DNA of 48,900 nt from Bacteroidota bacterium (lineage in GTDB: Bacteria; Bacteroidota; Bacteroidia; B-17B0; Aurantibacillaceae), in the NCBI GenBank assembly GCA_023251755.1, contig JAHEYF010000028.1, positions 1-48,900 on the forward strand, written 5' to 3'. The notes under the pieces were generated by a model, which did not search any database, had not been told where the DNA came from, and worked only from the letters and a program-made list of their open reading frames with translations. Positions 1-6,402 of the stretch are shown here, one piece after another (within the stretch, counting starts at the first letter, position 1; every line of letters starts with the position of its first letter). The translations under genes and the position numbers were made by a program.

Positions 1-309
1 ATTGGCGGACTGAAAAAAGCAGGCTGGTTCTTAATTGGTTTCGGAATATTAATGCCTCTCCTGAATGCTGCAATTGGAATTGGCCTGTCTGTGCTGATGG
101 GCCTCGATCAGGGAAATTCATTTATGTTTACCGTATTGCTGGCCAGCGCGTCATACATTGCTGTTCCCGCCGCTATGCGCATTGCCATACCCGAAGCCAA
201 TCCGGGTATCTACGTCCCCGTAGCTTTAGGGATTACCTTCCCTTTTAATATTATTGCCGGTTTGCCTTTGTATTACTATGTTTTAGAAAAGATTCATCAC
301 ATTGTTTAA
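1..309 (+). CDS. sbtA: Sodium-dependent bicarbonate transporter SbtA, C-terminal part
   Basis: The reading frame is open from base 1, so this is the last 102 residues of a gene that begins outside the window. The segment holds two or three hydrophobic helices and small-residue-rich stretches such as ASASYIAVPAAMRIAIPEA and TFPFNIIAGLPLYY, which I recognise from the C-terminal half of the SbtA/DUF897 permeases. These are inner-membrane proteins that import bicarbonate with sodium. The downstream neighbour, 42 nt away on the same strand, is a PII-like protein, the usual partner of SbtA; this supports the family call. The actual substrate in this organism is inferred, not shown. Confidence 0.85.
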   Translation: MGGLKKAGWFLIGFGILMPLLNAAIGIGLSVLMGLDQGNSFMFTVLLASASYIAVPAAMRIAIPEANPGIYVPVALGITFPFNIIAGLPLYYYVLEKIHHIV

Positions 310-351
310 AGGACTGTTGTTTAGTTTTTTATTTACCTAAAATTACTGATT

Positions 352-651
352 ATGGAAAACGATATAAAAAAAATTGAAATCATTACCGATTACCTTTATC
401 AGAAACGTCTTATTGCACATATTGATAAAACGGGAGTTTCGGGGTATACTATATTGAAAGACGTTGCCGGAAAAGGTTTAAGGGGAAGTAAAGACGGGCA
501 TGGCATTTCGGGCGGCTTTAAAAATTGTTATATCATGATTTGCTGCAACGAAGAAGAAGCGAGGAAGGTGGTGGAGGCTGTGCGACCTATCATTACGAAA
601 TTCGGGGGTATCTGTATTGTATCGGATGCGCATTGGGTTATACATAATTGA
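352..651 (+). CDS. PII-like signalling protein, SbtB type
   Basis: This is a 99-residue protein with the ferredoxin-like PII fold pattern: KKIEIITDYLYQKRLIAHID at the start, a short T-loop region around residues 36-55 (KDVAGKGLRGSKDG), and EEEARKVVEAVRPIITKFGG near the end. PII-like SbtB proteins bind adenine nucleotides and control the SbtA bicarbonate transporter at the membrane, and the gene directly follows the sbtA-like gene. It lacks the C-terminal CGPEGC redox loop known from cyanobacterial SbtB, and the T-loop has no obvious uridylylation tyrosine. The stop codon TGA lies inside the word array that follows. The partner role rests on context and family. Confidence 0.8.
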   Translation: MENDIKKIEIITDYLYQKRLIAHIDKTGVSGYTILKDVAGKGLRGSKDGHGISGGFKNCYIMICCNEEEARKVVEAVRPIITKFGGICIVSDAHWVIHN

Positions 652-708
652 CGATTGACGAAGTACGAATGACGAAGTACGAATGATGAATGACGAAGTA
701 CGATTGAC
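649..708. repeat. Word array (GACGAAGTACGAAT type) after the PII-like gene
   Basis: Imperfect tandem copies of words such as ACGATTGACG and GACGAAGTACGAATGAC fill the spacer from the stop codon of the PII-like gene onward. The TGA stop is itself part of the word TTGACGATTGACG. The complementary orientation of the same word family occurs at 1601-1797, on the other side of mtgA. A mini-array of the AAGAACT family follows at 726-738 and supplies the TAG stop of mtgA on the minus strand. Confidence 0.85.
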
Positions 709-735
709 AAGACTAAAAGAGCTGTGAACTAAGAA

Positions 736-1431
736 CTATTGTTCATACTCTAATTTCCCGCCCCAATACCGCATTTGTTGCAGGGTCCATTGTTTTCGTT
801 TCTGGACATAAGCCCCTTTGCAGTTCTTTCCGTACACCCGTGGGTTGGGCAAGAGGGTGGCCAGCATAGCAGCTTCTTCTTTACTGAGTTGAAGGGCGGG
901 TTTATGAAAATAATGCTGTGCTGCGGCTTCGGCTCCATAAATTCCGTCGCCAAATTCAATTACATTCAGGTACATTTCCATGATCCGTTCCTTGCTCCAG
1001 CAGGTTTCAATAAGCAAAGTAAAGTAAGCTTCAAAAGCTTTGCGTACATAATTTCTCCCGTCCCATAAAAAAACATTTTTAGCCGTTTGCTGGCTAATGG
1101 TGCTTCCACCCCTTATGCGTTTGCCTTTGTCGTTGTTCACCATTGCTTTTTTCAGGGCTTTGAAATCAAAACCATAATGCAATAAAAAATTCTGGTCTTC
1201 ACAACATACAACTGCTAATTGCAAGTGAGGTGTTATTTCATCCAGCCCGACCCAGTCTTTTTTTAATTTCATTTCCTTACCGTCCATTTTTTGTTGTACG
1301 CAGCGCTTAAGCATTAATGGGGTTACCGGTACGGGTACCCAACGGAATACAATAGTGGATGCAATAGAAACAACCAGGAAATACAAAATAGTTTTCCAGA
1401 TAATCCTGCCGATAGTTTTTAAAATAATCAT
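736..1431 (-). CDS. mtgA: Monofunctional biosynthetic peptidoglycan transglycosylase
   Basis: A 231-residue glycosyltransferase family 51 protein that polymerises lipid II into glycan strands at the inner membrane. One N-terminal membrane helix spans about residues 8-30. The GT51 signature follows: LAVVCCEDQNFLLHYGFD, with the catalytic glutamate at about residue 78, then RIRGGSTISQQTAKN (105-119), KERIMEMYLNVIEFGDGIYG (148-166) and LLPNPRVYG. There is no transpeptidase domain, so it is MtgA rather than a class A PBP. I chose the ATG at 1431; an in-frame ATG at 1473 and a start at 1497 lie in or next to repetitive sequence and add residues not typical of the family. The TAG stop is part of a short AAGAACT-family array. 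Confidence 0.92.
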   Translation of the reverse strand: MIILKTIGRIIWKTILYFLVVSIASTIVFRWVPVPVTPLMLKRCVQQKMDGKEMKLKKDWVGLDEITPHLQLAVVCCEDQNFLLHYGFDFKALKKAMVNNDKGKRIRGGSTISQQTAKNVFLWDGRNYVRKAFEAYFTLLIETCWSKERIMEMYLNVIEFGDGIYGAEAAAQHYFHKPALQLSKEEAAMLATLLPNPRVYGKNCKGAYVQKRKQWTLQQMRYWGGKLEYEQ

Positions 1432-1473
1432 TTGCGATGGCGAAGTTAAAAGTTTAATTTTAAATACCATGAA

Positions 1474-1565
1474 CCATGAACCTTGTACACTGTACATTGT
1501 ATGCTGTATTCAGTCTGTGTGTATTGTACATTGTCAATGTACCTTGCATTTTGTACCCTGTATCA
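1474..1565. repeat. Word array (TGTACATTGTA type) upstream of mtgA
   Basis: Degenerate copies of CCATGAACCATGAACC and TGTACATTGTATGC/TGTACATTGTCAATG words fill this part of the 460-nt gap between the divergent mtgA and J-domain genes. There is no coding potential beyond a repeat-derived extension of mtgA. Confidence 0.65.
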
Positions 1566-1600
1566 AGTTTGTGTGTTGGAAGGTTTAAGATCCATATTTG

Positions 1601-1797
1601 TCAATCGTAATCGTCAATCATAACTCGTTACTCCAACATTAGTATATTCGTACAAAATTCGTATTCGTAGATCAATCGTACCTCGTCAATCGTAATCGTC
1701 AATCATAACTCGTTACTCCAACATTAGTATATTTGTACAAAATTCGTATTCGCAGATCAATTCGTACCTCGTCAATCGTACCTCGTAATTCGTAACC
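1601..1797. repeat. Tandem 85-nt repeat built from CGTAATCGTCAAT words
   Basis: Two near-identical units lie head to tail, about 1601-1685 and 1686-1771, followed by a partial third to about 1797. Each has CGTCAATCGTAATCGTCAAT words flanking a core, CAACATTAGTATATTCGTAC and the following AAAATTCGTATTC. The same core occurs once more at about 21595-21640. Copy 2 carries TATATTTG at 1728-1735, which fits the Bacteroidota -7 consensus. Confidence 0.88.
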
Positions 1798-1867
1798 CCC
1801 TTAACAAATATTAACGTACCCTTTCGTAAAAATCACTCCGGGTATCAGTACTTAACAACGAAATAAG

Positions 1868-1875
1868 TAAATTTG
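1868..1875 (+). promoter_or_regulatory. Candidate -7 promoter element for the J-domain gene
   Basis: TAAATTTG matches the Bacteroidota -7 consensus TAnnTTTG and lies 16 nt before the ATG at 1892. No clear TTTG -33 box is visible, so this is tentative. Confidence 0.4.
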
Positions 1876-1891
1876 GTGAAATTATTTTTTT

Positions 1892-2641
1892 ATGGCAAAA
1901 TTTGCTAAATGGCTGGGAGGCGGACTTGGTTGGGCAATAGGTGGACCGATAGGTGGATTGCTTGGTTTTACAATAGGCTCTCTTTTTGATAACGCAAGTG
2001 TTACAGTAGAAAAAACAGAGTTTTCGGGAGGCCGGACGCAAACCATGCACACCACTACCACACCTGGTGATTTTGCGGTGAGTTTATTGGTGCTGTCGGC
2101 TGCGGTGATGAAAAGCGATGGGAAGACCATGCGTTCGGAACTGGACTTTGTGAAAAATTTCTTTGTAAAACAATTTGGGGAAGCTGTAGCCGCCGAACAT
2201 ATTAAATTATTGGGCGATATACTGAAAAAGGAAATCCCCTTGCGGGAGGTGTGTATGCAAATACGCCAGCACATGCCCCTGAGTGCCCGCCTGCAACTGC
2301 TTCATTATTTATACGGTATATCAAAGGCCGACGGGGATGTAAATGAAAGCGAGATAAAAGTAATTGAACAAATAGCGGCTTATTTAAATATTTCAGCAGC
2401 AGATTCTGCTTCTTTAAAAGCCATGTATTACCGCGATACAGAAAGTGATTATAAAATTCTGGAAATTGAACCTTCGGCAAGCGATGAAGAAATAAAAAAG
2501 GCCTACCGGAAAATGGCGATGAAATACCATCCCGACAAGGTAATTGGAATGGGAGAGAGTGTGCAAAAAGCAGCCGAAGAAAAATTTAAGAATGTGCAGG
2601 AAGCTTATGAAAATATTAAGAAAAAAAGAAACATTCCTTAA
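1892..2641 (+). CDS. TerB-like/J-domain protein (DjlA-like)
   Basis: A 249-residue protein in three parts. A Gly-rich, weakly hydrophobic N-terminus (residues 8-32) may touch a membrane. A TerB-like helical domain spans about 60-175, with [20 protein letters not shown] and [21 protein letters not shown]-terminal J domain (about 186-249) has the HPD tripeptide at 213-215 in KYHPDKV. J domains stimulate the ATPase of DnaK, and the TerB plus J order is that of DjlA, a membrane-linked co-chaperone. The client is unknown. The gene stands alone between a divergent repeat-filled spacer and a heptanucleotide array that starts a few bases after its TAA. Confidence 0.85.
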   Translation: MAKFAKWLGGGLGWAIGGPIGGLLGFTIGSLFDNASVTVEKTEFSGGRTQTMHTTTTPGDFAVSLLVLSAAVMKSDGKTMRSELDFVKNFFVKQFGEAVAAEHIKLLGDILKKEIPLREVCMQIRQHMPLSARLQLLHYLYGISKADGDVNESEIKVIEQIAAYLNISAADSASLKAMYYRDTESDYKILEIEPSASDEEIKKAYRKMAMKYHPDKVIGMGESVQKAAEEKFKNVQEAYENIKKKRNIP

Positions 2642-2798
2642 AAGTTTTTAGTTCTTAGTTCATAGTTATCGGCATTAGTTAAAACCAAGAACCAAGAACT
2701 AAGAACTAAGAACTAAGAACTAAGAACTAAGAACCAAGAACTAAGAACTAAGAACCAAGAACTAAGAACCAAGAACTATGAACCAAGAACTATGAACT
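2641..2798. repeat. Heptanucleotide array AAGAAC(T/C) with an inverted left arm
   Basis: From 2687 to 2798 the sequence is sixteen perfectly phased 7-nt units, AAGAACT or AAGAACC; the two variants ATGAACC (2778) and ATGAACT (2792) create ATG codons. The left part, 2646-2668, is the complementary word TTAGTTCTTAGTTCATAGTT, so the RNA could fold back on itself. The array links the stop of the J-domain gene directly to the start of the chagasin-like gene. Confidence 0.95.
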
Positions 2799-3136
2799 TA
2801 ACAGTACTATTACTTTCAATCCTGTTGTTCACGGCTTGCTCATCGCCATTGGTGCAGCATGATAAAAGCAGTGGTAAAACAAATGAAGTAAAAAAGGGCA
2901 AACCTTTTCATATTAATTTACCGGAAAACCACAGCACTGGTTATTTGTGGAGCCTGAGCCAGGATTACAAGCCGGAAACAATACGGTATGTTAATTCGGT
3001 GTACCATTCAACCAATGGTGGTAACGTTGATTATAATTTTGAAGCATTGAAAGCGGGGAAAACAGAAATTAATCTCGTATTAAGAAAACACACTGACACC
3101 AGCGAAATAAAAAGTTTTGTGATTGAAGTAAAATAA
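2792..3136 (+). CDS. Chagasin-like (I42) cysteine-protease-inhibitor lipoprotein
   Basis: A 114-residue protein with a lipoprotein signal (LLFTAC, acylated Cys16). The body has the chagasin pattern: NHSTGYLW at 46-53 stands for the family loop NPTTGYxW, and GGNVDYNFEALKAGKTEINL with LVLRKH for the later loop and strand. Chagasin proteins block papain-like cysteine proteases; here it would sit in the envelope. The start codon is the last unit of the heptanucleotide array. A second ATG at 2778 opens a five-codon reading frame whose TGA overlaps this ATG as ATGA, so translational coupling is possible. The family assignment is by motif only. Confidence 0.72.
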   Translation: MNLTVLLLSILLFTACSSPLVQHDKSSGKTNEVKKGKPFHINLPENHSTGYLWSLSQDYKPETIRYVNSVYHSTNGGNVDYNFEALKAGKTEINLVLRKHTDTSEIKSFVIEVK

Positions 3137-3173
3137 ATAATTTCGTTTGTTAATTTTAATTAAATTGTATTCA

Positions 3174-3545
3174 ATGAAAAAAATTATAACTGCCTCTTTA
3201 ACAATTGCCACCGTAGCAATGGCTGTTTACATGAGTTCCTGTAAGTCGAAACAAACAACACAGGTAACAAGTGTTTGCAAGGGAGAGAACCCTACTTACA
3301 CAGCGGATATTAAAACAATAATAGATGCCAACTGCGCTTCAACCTGTCATAGTGAAAGGAAAAAAGCGGACGGCATTGATTTAAGCTCGTATGAAAATGT
3401 AAAAATGGAAGCAGAGAAAAAACGTTTTATAGGTTCTATGAAACATGAAGCCGGCTTTGACCCCATGCCTAAAAAGCATGATAAGTTAGACGAGGCCACC
3501 CTTCAAAAAATTTCCTGCTGGGTCGAAAACGGAATGGTCAAATAG
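3174..3545 (+). CDS. Small cytochrome c-like lipoprotein with CX3CH motif
   Basis: A 123-residue protein starting at MKKIITASL; an upstream in-frame start at 3147 would only add a poor leader. A lipoprotein signal ends at SSC (Cys23). The rest resembles the small single-haem cytochrome c domains common in Bacteroidota: TADIKTIIDANCASTCH at 43-59 and FDPMPKKHDKLDEATLQKI at 95-112, where Met98 could be the distal ligand. The haem motif is C54-A-S-T-C58-H59, one residue longer than CXXCH. It may carry electrons at the periplasmic face, or may no longer bind haem covalently. The TAG stop opens a TAGTTCTTAGTTC word. Confidence 0.68.
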   Translation: MKKIITASLTIATVAMAVYMSSCKSKQTTQVTSVCKGENPTYTADIKTIIDANCASTCHSERKKADGIDLSSYENVKMEAEKKRFIGSMKHEAGFDPMPKKHDKLDEATLQKISCWVENGMVK

Positions 3546-3622
3546 TTCTTAGTTCAGAGTTTTAACCTTAAGCGAATAGCCTTAGTAGAGCCAACTAAGA
3601 ACAAGGAACGAAGAACTAAAGT
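3543..3622. repeat. Inverted word array (TAGTTCTTAGTTC / AACTAAGAAC)
   Basis: The left arm TAGTTCTTAGTTCAGAG starts at the stop codon of the cytochrome-like gene. The right arm AACTAAGAACAAGGAACGA ends just before the next gene. The arms are complementary and could form a long AT-rich hairpin, perhaps serving as a terminator. Confidence 0.75.
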
Positions 3623-3643
3623 AAAAAAACGTATCTTTTCATT

Positions 3644-4915
3644 GTGAAAAAAACTATACTATATCTATTTTCTTTTCTCCTTTCAACCCAGGCTTTGTTT
3701 GCAAGTCAGGTCCTCATTCCTATGGACGCCGAACAAAAGAACCACCTGAAAGCTTATGGTATTGCTTACTGGGTGCTTAAACACGATATTGAAGTGTATT
3801 GGCTGCTGAATTACCGGGGTGGAAGTTTTATGTTCCAGAACAATAAAACGTTTACGGATGAATTAACTATCCGGGGTGTTTCTTATGAAGTAATTGCGGA
3901 TGCAAAAAGCAATGCTATTTTAAGCGAAATTGCCAATCCGGAAGTCAACATGGACGCGGTGAAGTTAGAGAAGCCACCGAAAATGGCTGTGTATTCGCCC
4001 AAAACAAAACAACCCTGGGACGATGCGGTAACATTGGTGCTGAGTTACGCTGAAATACCTTACGACATTATATACGACGAGGAAATTATCAACGGCAAAT
4101 TGCCCGAATACGATTGGTTGCACCTGCACCACGAAGATTTTACAGGGCAATACGGAAAATTTTACGCGGGGTATAAGGGTACCGCCTGGTACCAGGCCGA
4201 TGTAAAAGAAAACGAAGCTATGGCCACAAAGCTTGGTTTTACAAAGGTTTCAATGCTGAAGTTAGCGGTAGCGCAAAAAATAAGGGACTTCTGTTCGGGT
4301 GGTGGTTTTTTGTTTGCCATGTGTTCGGCTACGGATACGTATGATATAGCGCTTGCCGCTGCAGGTACTGATATATGTGAGACAATGTTCGACCACGACG
4401 GGGCCGATCCGGCCATAAATAAAAAAATAGATTACAATAAGTGTTTTGCTTTCGAAAATTTTACGCTGAGTACCAATCCGTATGAGTATGAATTTTCTAC
4501 GATAGACACTTATAATTCGCGCGCACAGAAATACGGTGTAACCAAACAAAACGATTATTTTTCTTTGTTTGAATTTTCGGCCAAATGGGACCCGGTGCCA
4601 ACGATGCTGTGCCAGAACCACGAGCAATTAATTAAAGGTTTTTGGGGGCAAACGGTCGCCTTTGATAAAGCATACATAAAAAAGAATGTATTGTTGTTGG
4701 GAGAAAACAAAGCCGCCAACGAAGCCCGTTATATTCATGGCGAATATGGTAAAGGCACCTGGACTTTTTATGGTGGCCACGATCCCGAAGATTACCAACA
4801 CAGGGTAGAGGACCCGCCTACTGATTTGAACCTGCACCCCAACTCGGCCGGTTACAGGCTTATCCTGAACAATGTACTTTTTCCCGCCGCTAAAAAGAAA
4901 AAACAAAAAACGTAG
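3644..4915 (+). CDS. Secreted protein of the Bacteroidota 'asparagine synthetase B-like' family
   Basis: A 423-residue protein with a GTG start and a signal peptide (about 1-20, ending LFAS). The body is strongly typical of a conserved Bacteroidota family: IPMDAEQKNHLKAYGIAYWV, LLNYRGGSFM, YSPKTKQPWDDAVTLVL and LHLHHEDFTGQYGKF. Databases often name it asparagine synthetase B, but I see neither an N-terminal catalytic Cys nor an SGGxDS ATP pyrophosphatase motif, and the signal peptide argues against that cytosolic reaction. The stretch GGGFLFAMCSATDTYD resembles a nucleophile elbow of class I glutamine-amidotransferase-like folds, which is only a suggestion. Function unknown; exported. Confidence 0.75.
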   Translation: MKKTILYLFSFLLSTQALFASQVLIPMDAEQKNHLKAYGIAYWVLKHDIEVYWLLNYRGGSFMFQNNKTFTDELTIRGVSYEVIADAKSNAILSEIANPEVNMDAVKLEKPPKMAVYSPKTKQPWDDAVTLVLSYAEIPYDIIYDEEIINGKLPEYDWLHLHHEDFTGQYGKFYAGYKGTAWYQADVKENEAMATKLGFTKVSMLKLAVAQKIRDFCSGGGFLFAMCSATDTYDIALAAAGTDICETMFDHDGADPAINKKIDYNKCFAFENFTLSTNPYEYEFSTIDTYNSRAQKYGVTKQNDYFSLFEFSAKWDPVPTMLCQNHEQLIKGFWGQTVAFDKAYIKKNVLLLGENKAANEARYIHGEYGKGTWTFYGGHDPEDYQHRVEDPPTDLNLHPNSAGYRLILNNVLFPAAKKKKQKT

Positions 4916-5045
4916 TTGATCGTTTATTCGTTCTTTCGTTTATTCGTTCGGGAAGCCTAACTATTAAACGAATGAACTGTTGAACTAAAGAACTATTAAA
5001 CTAAAGAACATATAAACGAATGAACTATTGAACTAAAGAACGAAC
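4913..5045. repeat. Inverted word array between convergent genes (CGTTTATTCGTTC / GAACGAATGAAC)
   Basis: The plus-strand gene ends with TAG followed by GATCGTTTATTCGTTC words. The minus-strand SCO gene ends with the complementary set, AACGAATGAAC and GAACTAAAGAAC. The last codons of the SCO gene (VRSLVQ and stop) are written in this word. The layout suggests a two-way terminator-like hairpin. Confidence 0.85.
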
Positions 5046-5735
5046 TTCCCTTTCTAATTTATATATATCCTTTGTTAAACGGTTTGTTTCTTCGGGCAGG
5101 GTACCGTTATAAATTCCCCTGATATAGCCTTGCTCATCAACTAAAATAAAATTTTCGGTGTGCAAAAACTGATCGGGGTTTTTATTGAGGCCTTCTTCTT
5201 TTTCAGCAAAATAAAAAGTACGGGCCAGTGTATACAATTCTTTTTTATTGCCTGTTAACAAATGCCATTTCCCGGTTTTTGCATGGTGCTGCGAGGCGTA
5301 GTTTTGAAGGCTTTCAAGGGTGTCGTTGCGGGGGTCGACACTAAAGGAGAGAAGGGTAACTTTTTCATCGTTGAGAAATGAAGCCTGTAAACGTTCAAAC
5401 TGATTGCTCATCAGCGGACATATACTGCCGCAGCTGGTGAAGAAAAAATCGGCTACATGAATTTTTCCCTTGACGGCTTGTTCTGTTATGAGTTGATTGT
5501 GTTGATTGGTAAAAGAAAATTTGCCCAACTGATGCTGAATTGTTTTTTTTAATTCCCCTGCATCATTTATCCAGTATGGTTTAAAATCCGGGCTGTTGTA
5601 ATAGGGAAGTTTAGGTTCAGCTGTTTCTTCGGTAAGAACTTTTTCTTTCTCTTTGGCAAAGCAGGCTGTTAAAAGAAGGGAAACGGACAGCGTATAAAAA
5701 CAAGCTGTTAAAGCCCTGTTTGGTTTATTGAACAT
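5025..5735 (-). CDS. SCO1/SenC family copper chaperone lipoprotein
   Basis: A 236-residue thioredoxin-fold protein. The signal ends in LLTAC (Cys25), so it is probably a lipoprotein. The copper-binding residues of the SCO family are present: CX3C at C102-GSI-C106 inside FFFTSCGSICPLMS, and the distal histidine at about 192 in FLHTENFILVD. SCO proteins deliver copper to, or reduce, the CuA site of cytochrome c oxidase; no oxidase gene is in the window. I chose the ATG at 5735, which overlaps the upstream gene by 11 nt and suggests coupling; an in-frame start at 5789 would overlap by 65 nt and spoil the signal peptide. Confidence 0.9.
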   Translation of the reverse strand: MFNKPNRALTACFYTLSVSLLLTACFAKEKEKVLTEETAEPKLPYYNSPDFKPYWINDAGELKKTIQHQLGKFSFTNQHNQLITEQAVKGKIHVADFFFTSCGSICPLMSNQFERLQASFLNDEKVTLLSFSVDPRNDTLESLQNYASQHHAKTGKWHLLTGNKKELYTLARTFYFAEKEEGLNKNPDQFLHTENFILVDEQGYIRGIYNGTLPEETNRLTKDIYKLEREVRSLVQ

Positions 5736-6294
5736 AGACACAGTTTTTAGTGCGGAAGATAGTAATAATGCTACCATTTTTAATTTCATAACTTAAGTGG
5801 GGCCTTCCATCAATGCCCCACTGGGTTTGTATGCCTTCTTCTTTTCCGTTTTTGTAATAGTTGTTCCGTTTTCGCATTCCGCTGGGGTACCAAAATTCGG
5901 ATAAGCCTTCTAATTGTTTATTCCTATAGCGGGTTAAAAAACGGTTGCGTTCATTTTCCCACCAGCCCCGCTGAAGGCCATCGTAATAACCATTGTTAAA
6001 AAATAATTCTTCCGAAGGCTTTTGGTTGGGGTACCACTTTTTGGATGGGCCCTGTAATAAGCCCTCTTTGTATGTTTCATAAAACAAGGTGTCCTTAACG
6101 GAGTACATTGCATAGATGATACCTGTAAACGGACGGTTTTTATAAAGGATCAATTCCCCCTTACTGCTTAAGCCGGGATCAGCACAAAGAATATAATTTT
6201 CGGTTTTTAATGAAGGCTTGCAACTTATATATAACAGGGAAATACAAAACCATAGTTTGATGAGAGCAGGGTTTATTTTTGACTTTACGGACAC
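5725..6294 (-). CDS. YwqK/MORN-like repeat lipoprotein
   Basis: A 189-residue protein with a lipoprotein signal (LLYISC, Cys25) and about five copies of the YwqK-type repeat, in which a WYPNGx-like turn follows a G-x-x-x-G/W pattern: EGLLQGPSKKWYPNQKPSEE, DGLQRGWWENERNRFLTRY, EGLSEFWYPSGMRKRNNYY and EGIQTQWGIDGRPHLSYEI. Such beta-hairpin repeats are often named toxin-antitoxin YwqK family antitoxin, but there is no toxin partner here and that function should not be assumed. It shares an 11-nt overlap with the downstream SCO gene, so the two are probably co-transcribed. Confidence 0.75.
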   Translation of the reverse strand: MSVKSKINPALIKLWFCISLLYISCKPSLKTENYILCADPGLSSKGELILYKNRPFTGIIYAMYSVKDTLFYETYKEGLLQGPSKKWYPNQKPSEELFFNNGYYDGLQRGWWENERNRFLTRYRNKQLEGLSEFWYPSGMRKRNNYYKNGKEEGIQTQWGIDGRPHLSYEIKNGSIITIFRTKNCVYVQ

Positions 6295-6350
6295 TATACA
6301 ATGTTATTAAAATTTATGCATTCGTTGCTATTGTTGTTGCATTCAAATAA

Positions 6351-6385
6351 AAACGGCTGATGATCCTAAAATTCATCAGCCGTTT
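6351..6385 (-). terminator. Rho-independent terminator after the tyrosinase gene
   Basis: A perfect 13-bp stem, AAACGGCTGATGA (6351-6363) with TCATCAGCCGTTT (6373-6385), has a 9-nt loop and is followed on the minus strand by TTTTTATTTG. It separates the tyrosinase unit from the YwqK/SCO pair. The plus side is also T-rich, so it may work both ways. Confidence 0.9.
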
Positions 6386-6402
6386 GTTTTAATTTGTTTT
6401 TA

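Noticed and set aside
1355-1588. 77-codon plus-strand frame
   Set aside because: It overlaps mtgA antisense and continues through repeat words rich in Cys and Ile/Val; no family fits.
1601-1797. CRISPR or IS remnant from the 85-nt repeat
   Set aside because: Only two and a half units without variable spacers, no transposase and no clear terminal inverted repeats.
1811-2274. Minus-strand frames over the J-domain gene start
   Set aside because: They are antisense shadows of a well-supported gene.
2641-2798. CRISPR-like array
   Set aside because: The units are 7 nt with no spacers, and there are no cas genes.
5736-5789. Longer SCO N-terminus
   Set aside because: It would overlap the upstream gene by 65 nt and put extra residues before a good lipoprotein signal.
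5725-6294. Antitoxin function of the YwqK-like protein
   Set aside because: It carries a lipoprotein signal and no toxin gene is next to it; the name is only a family label.
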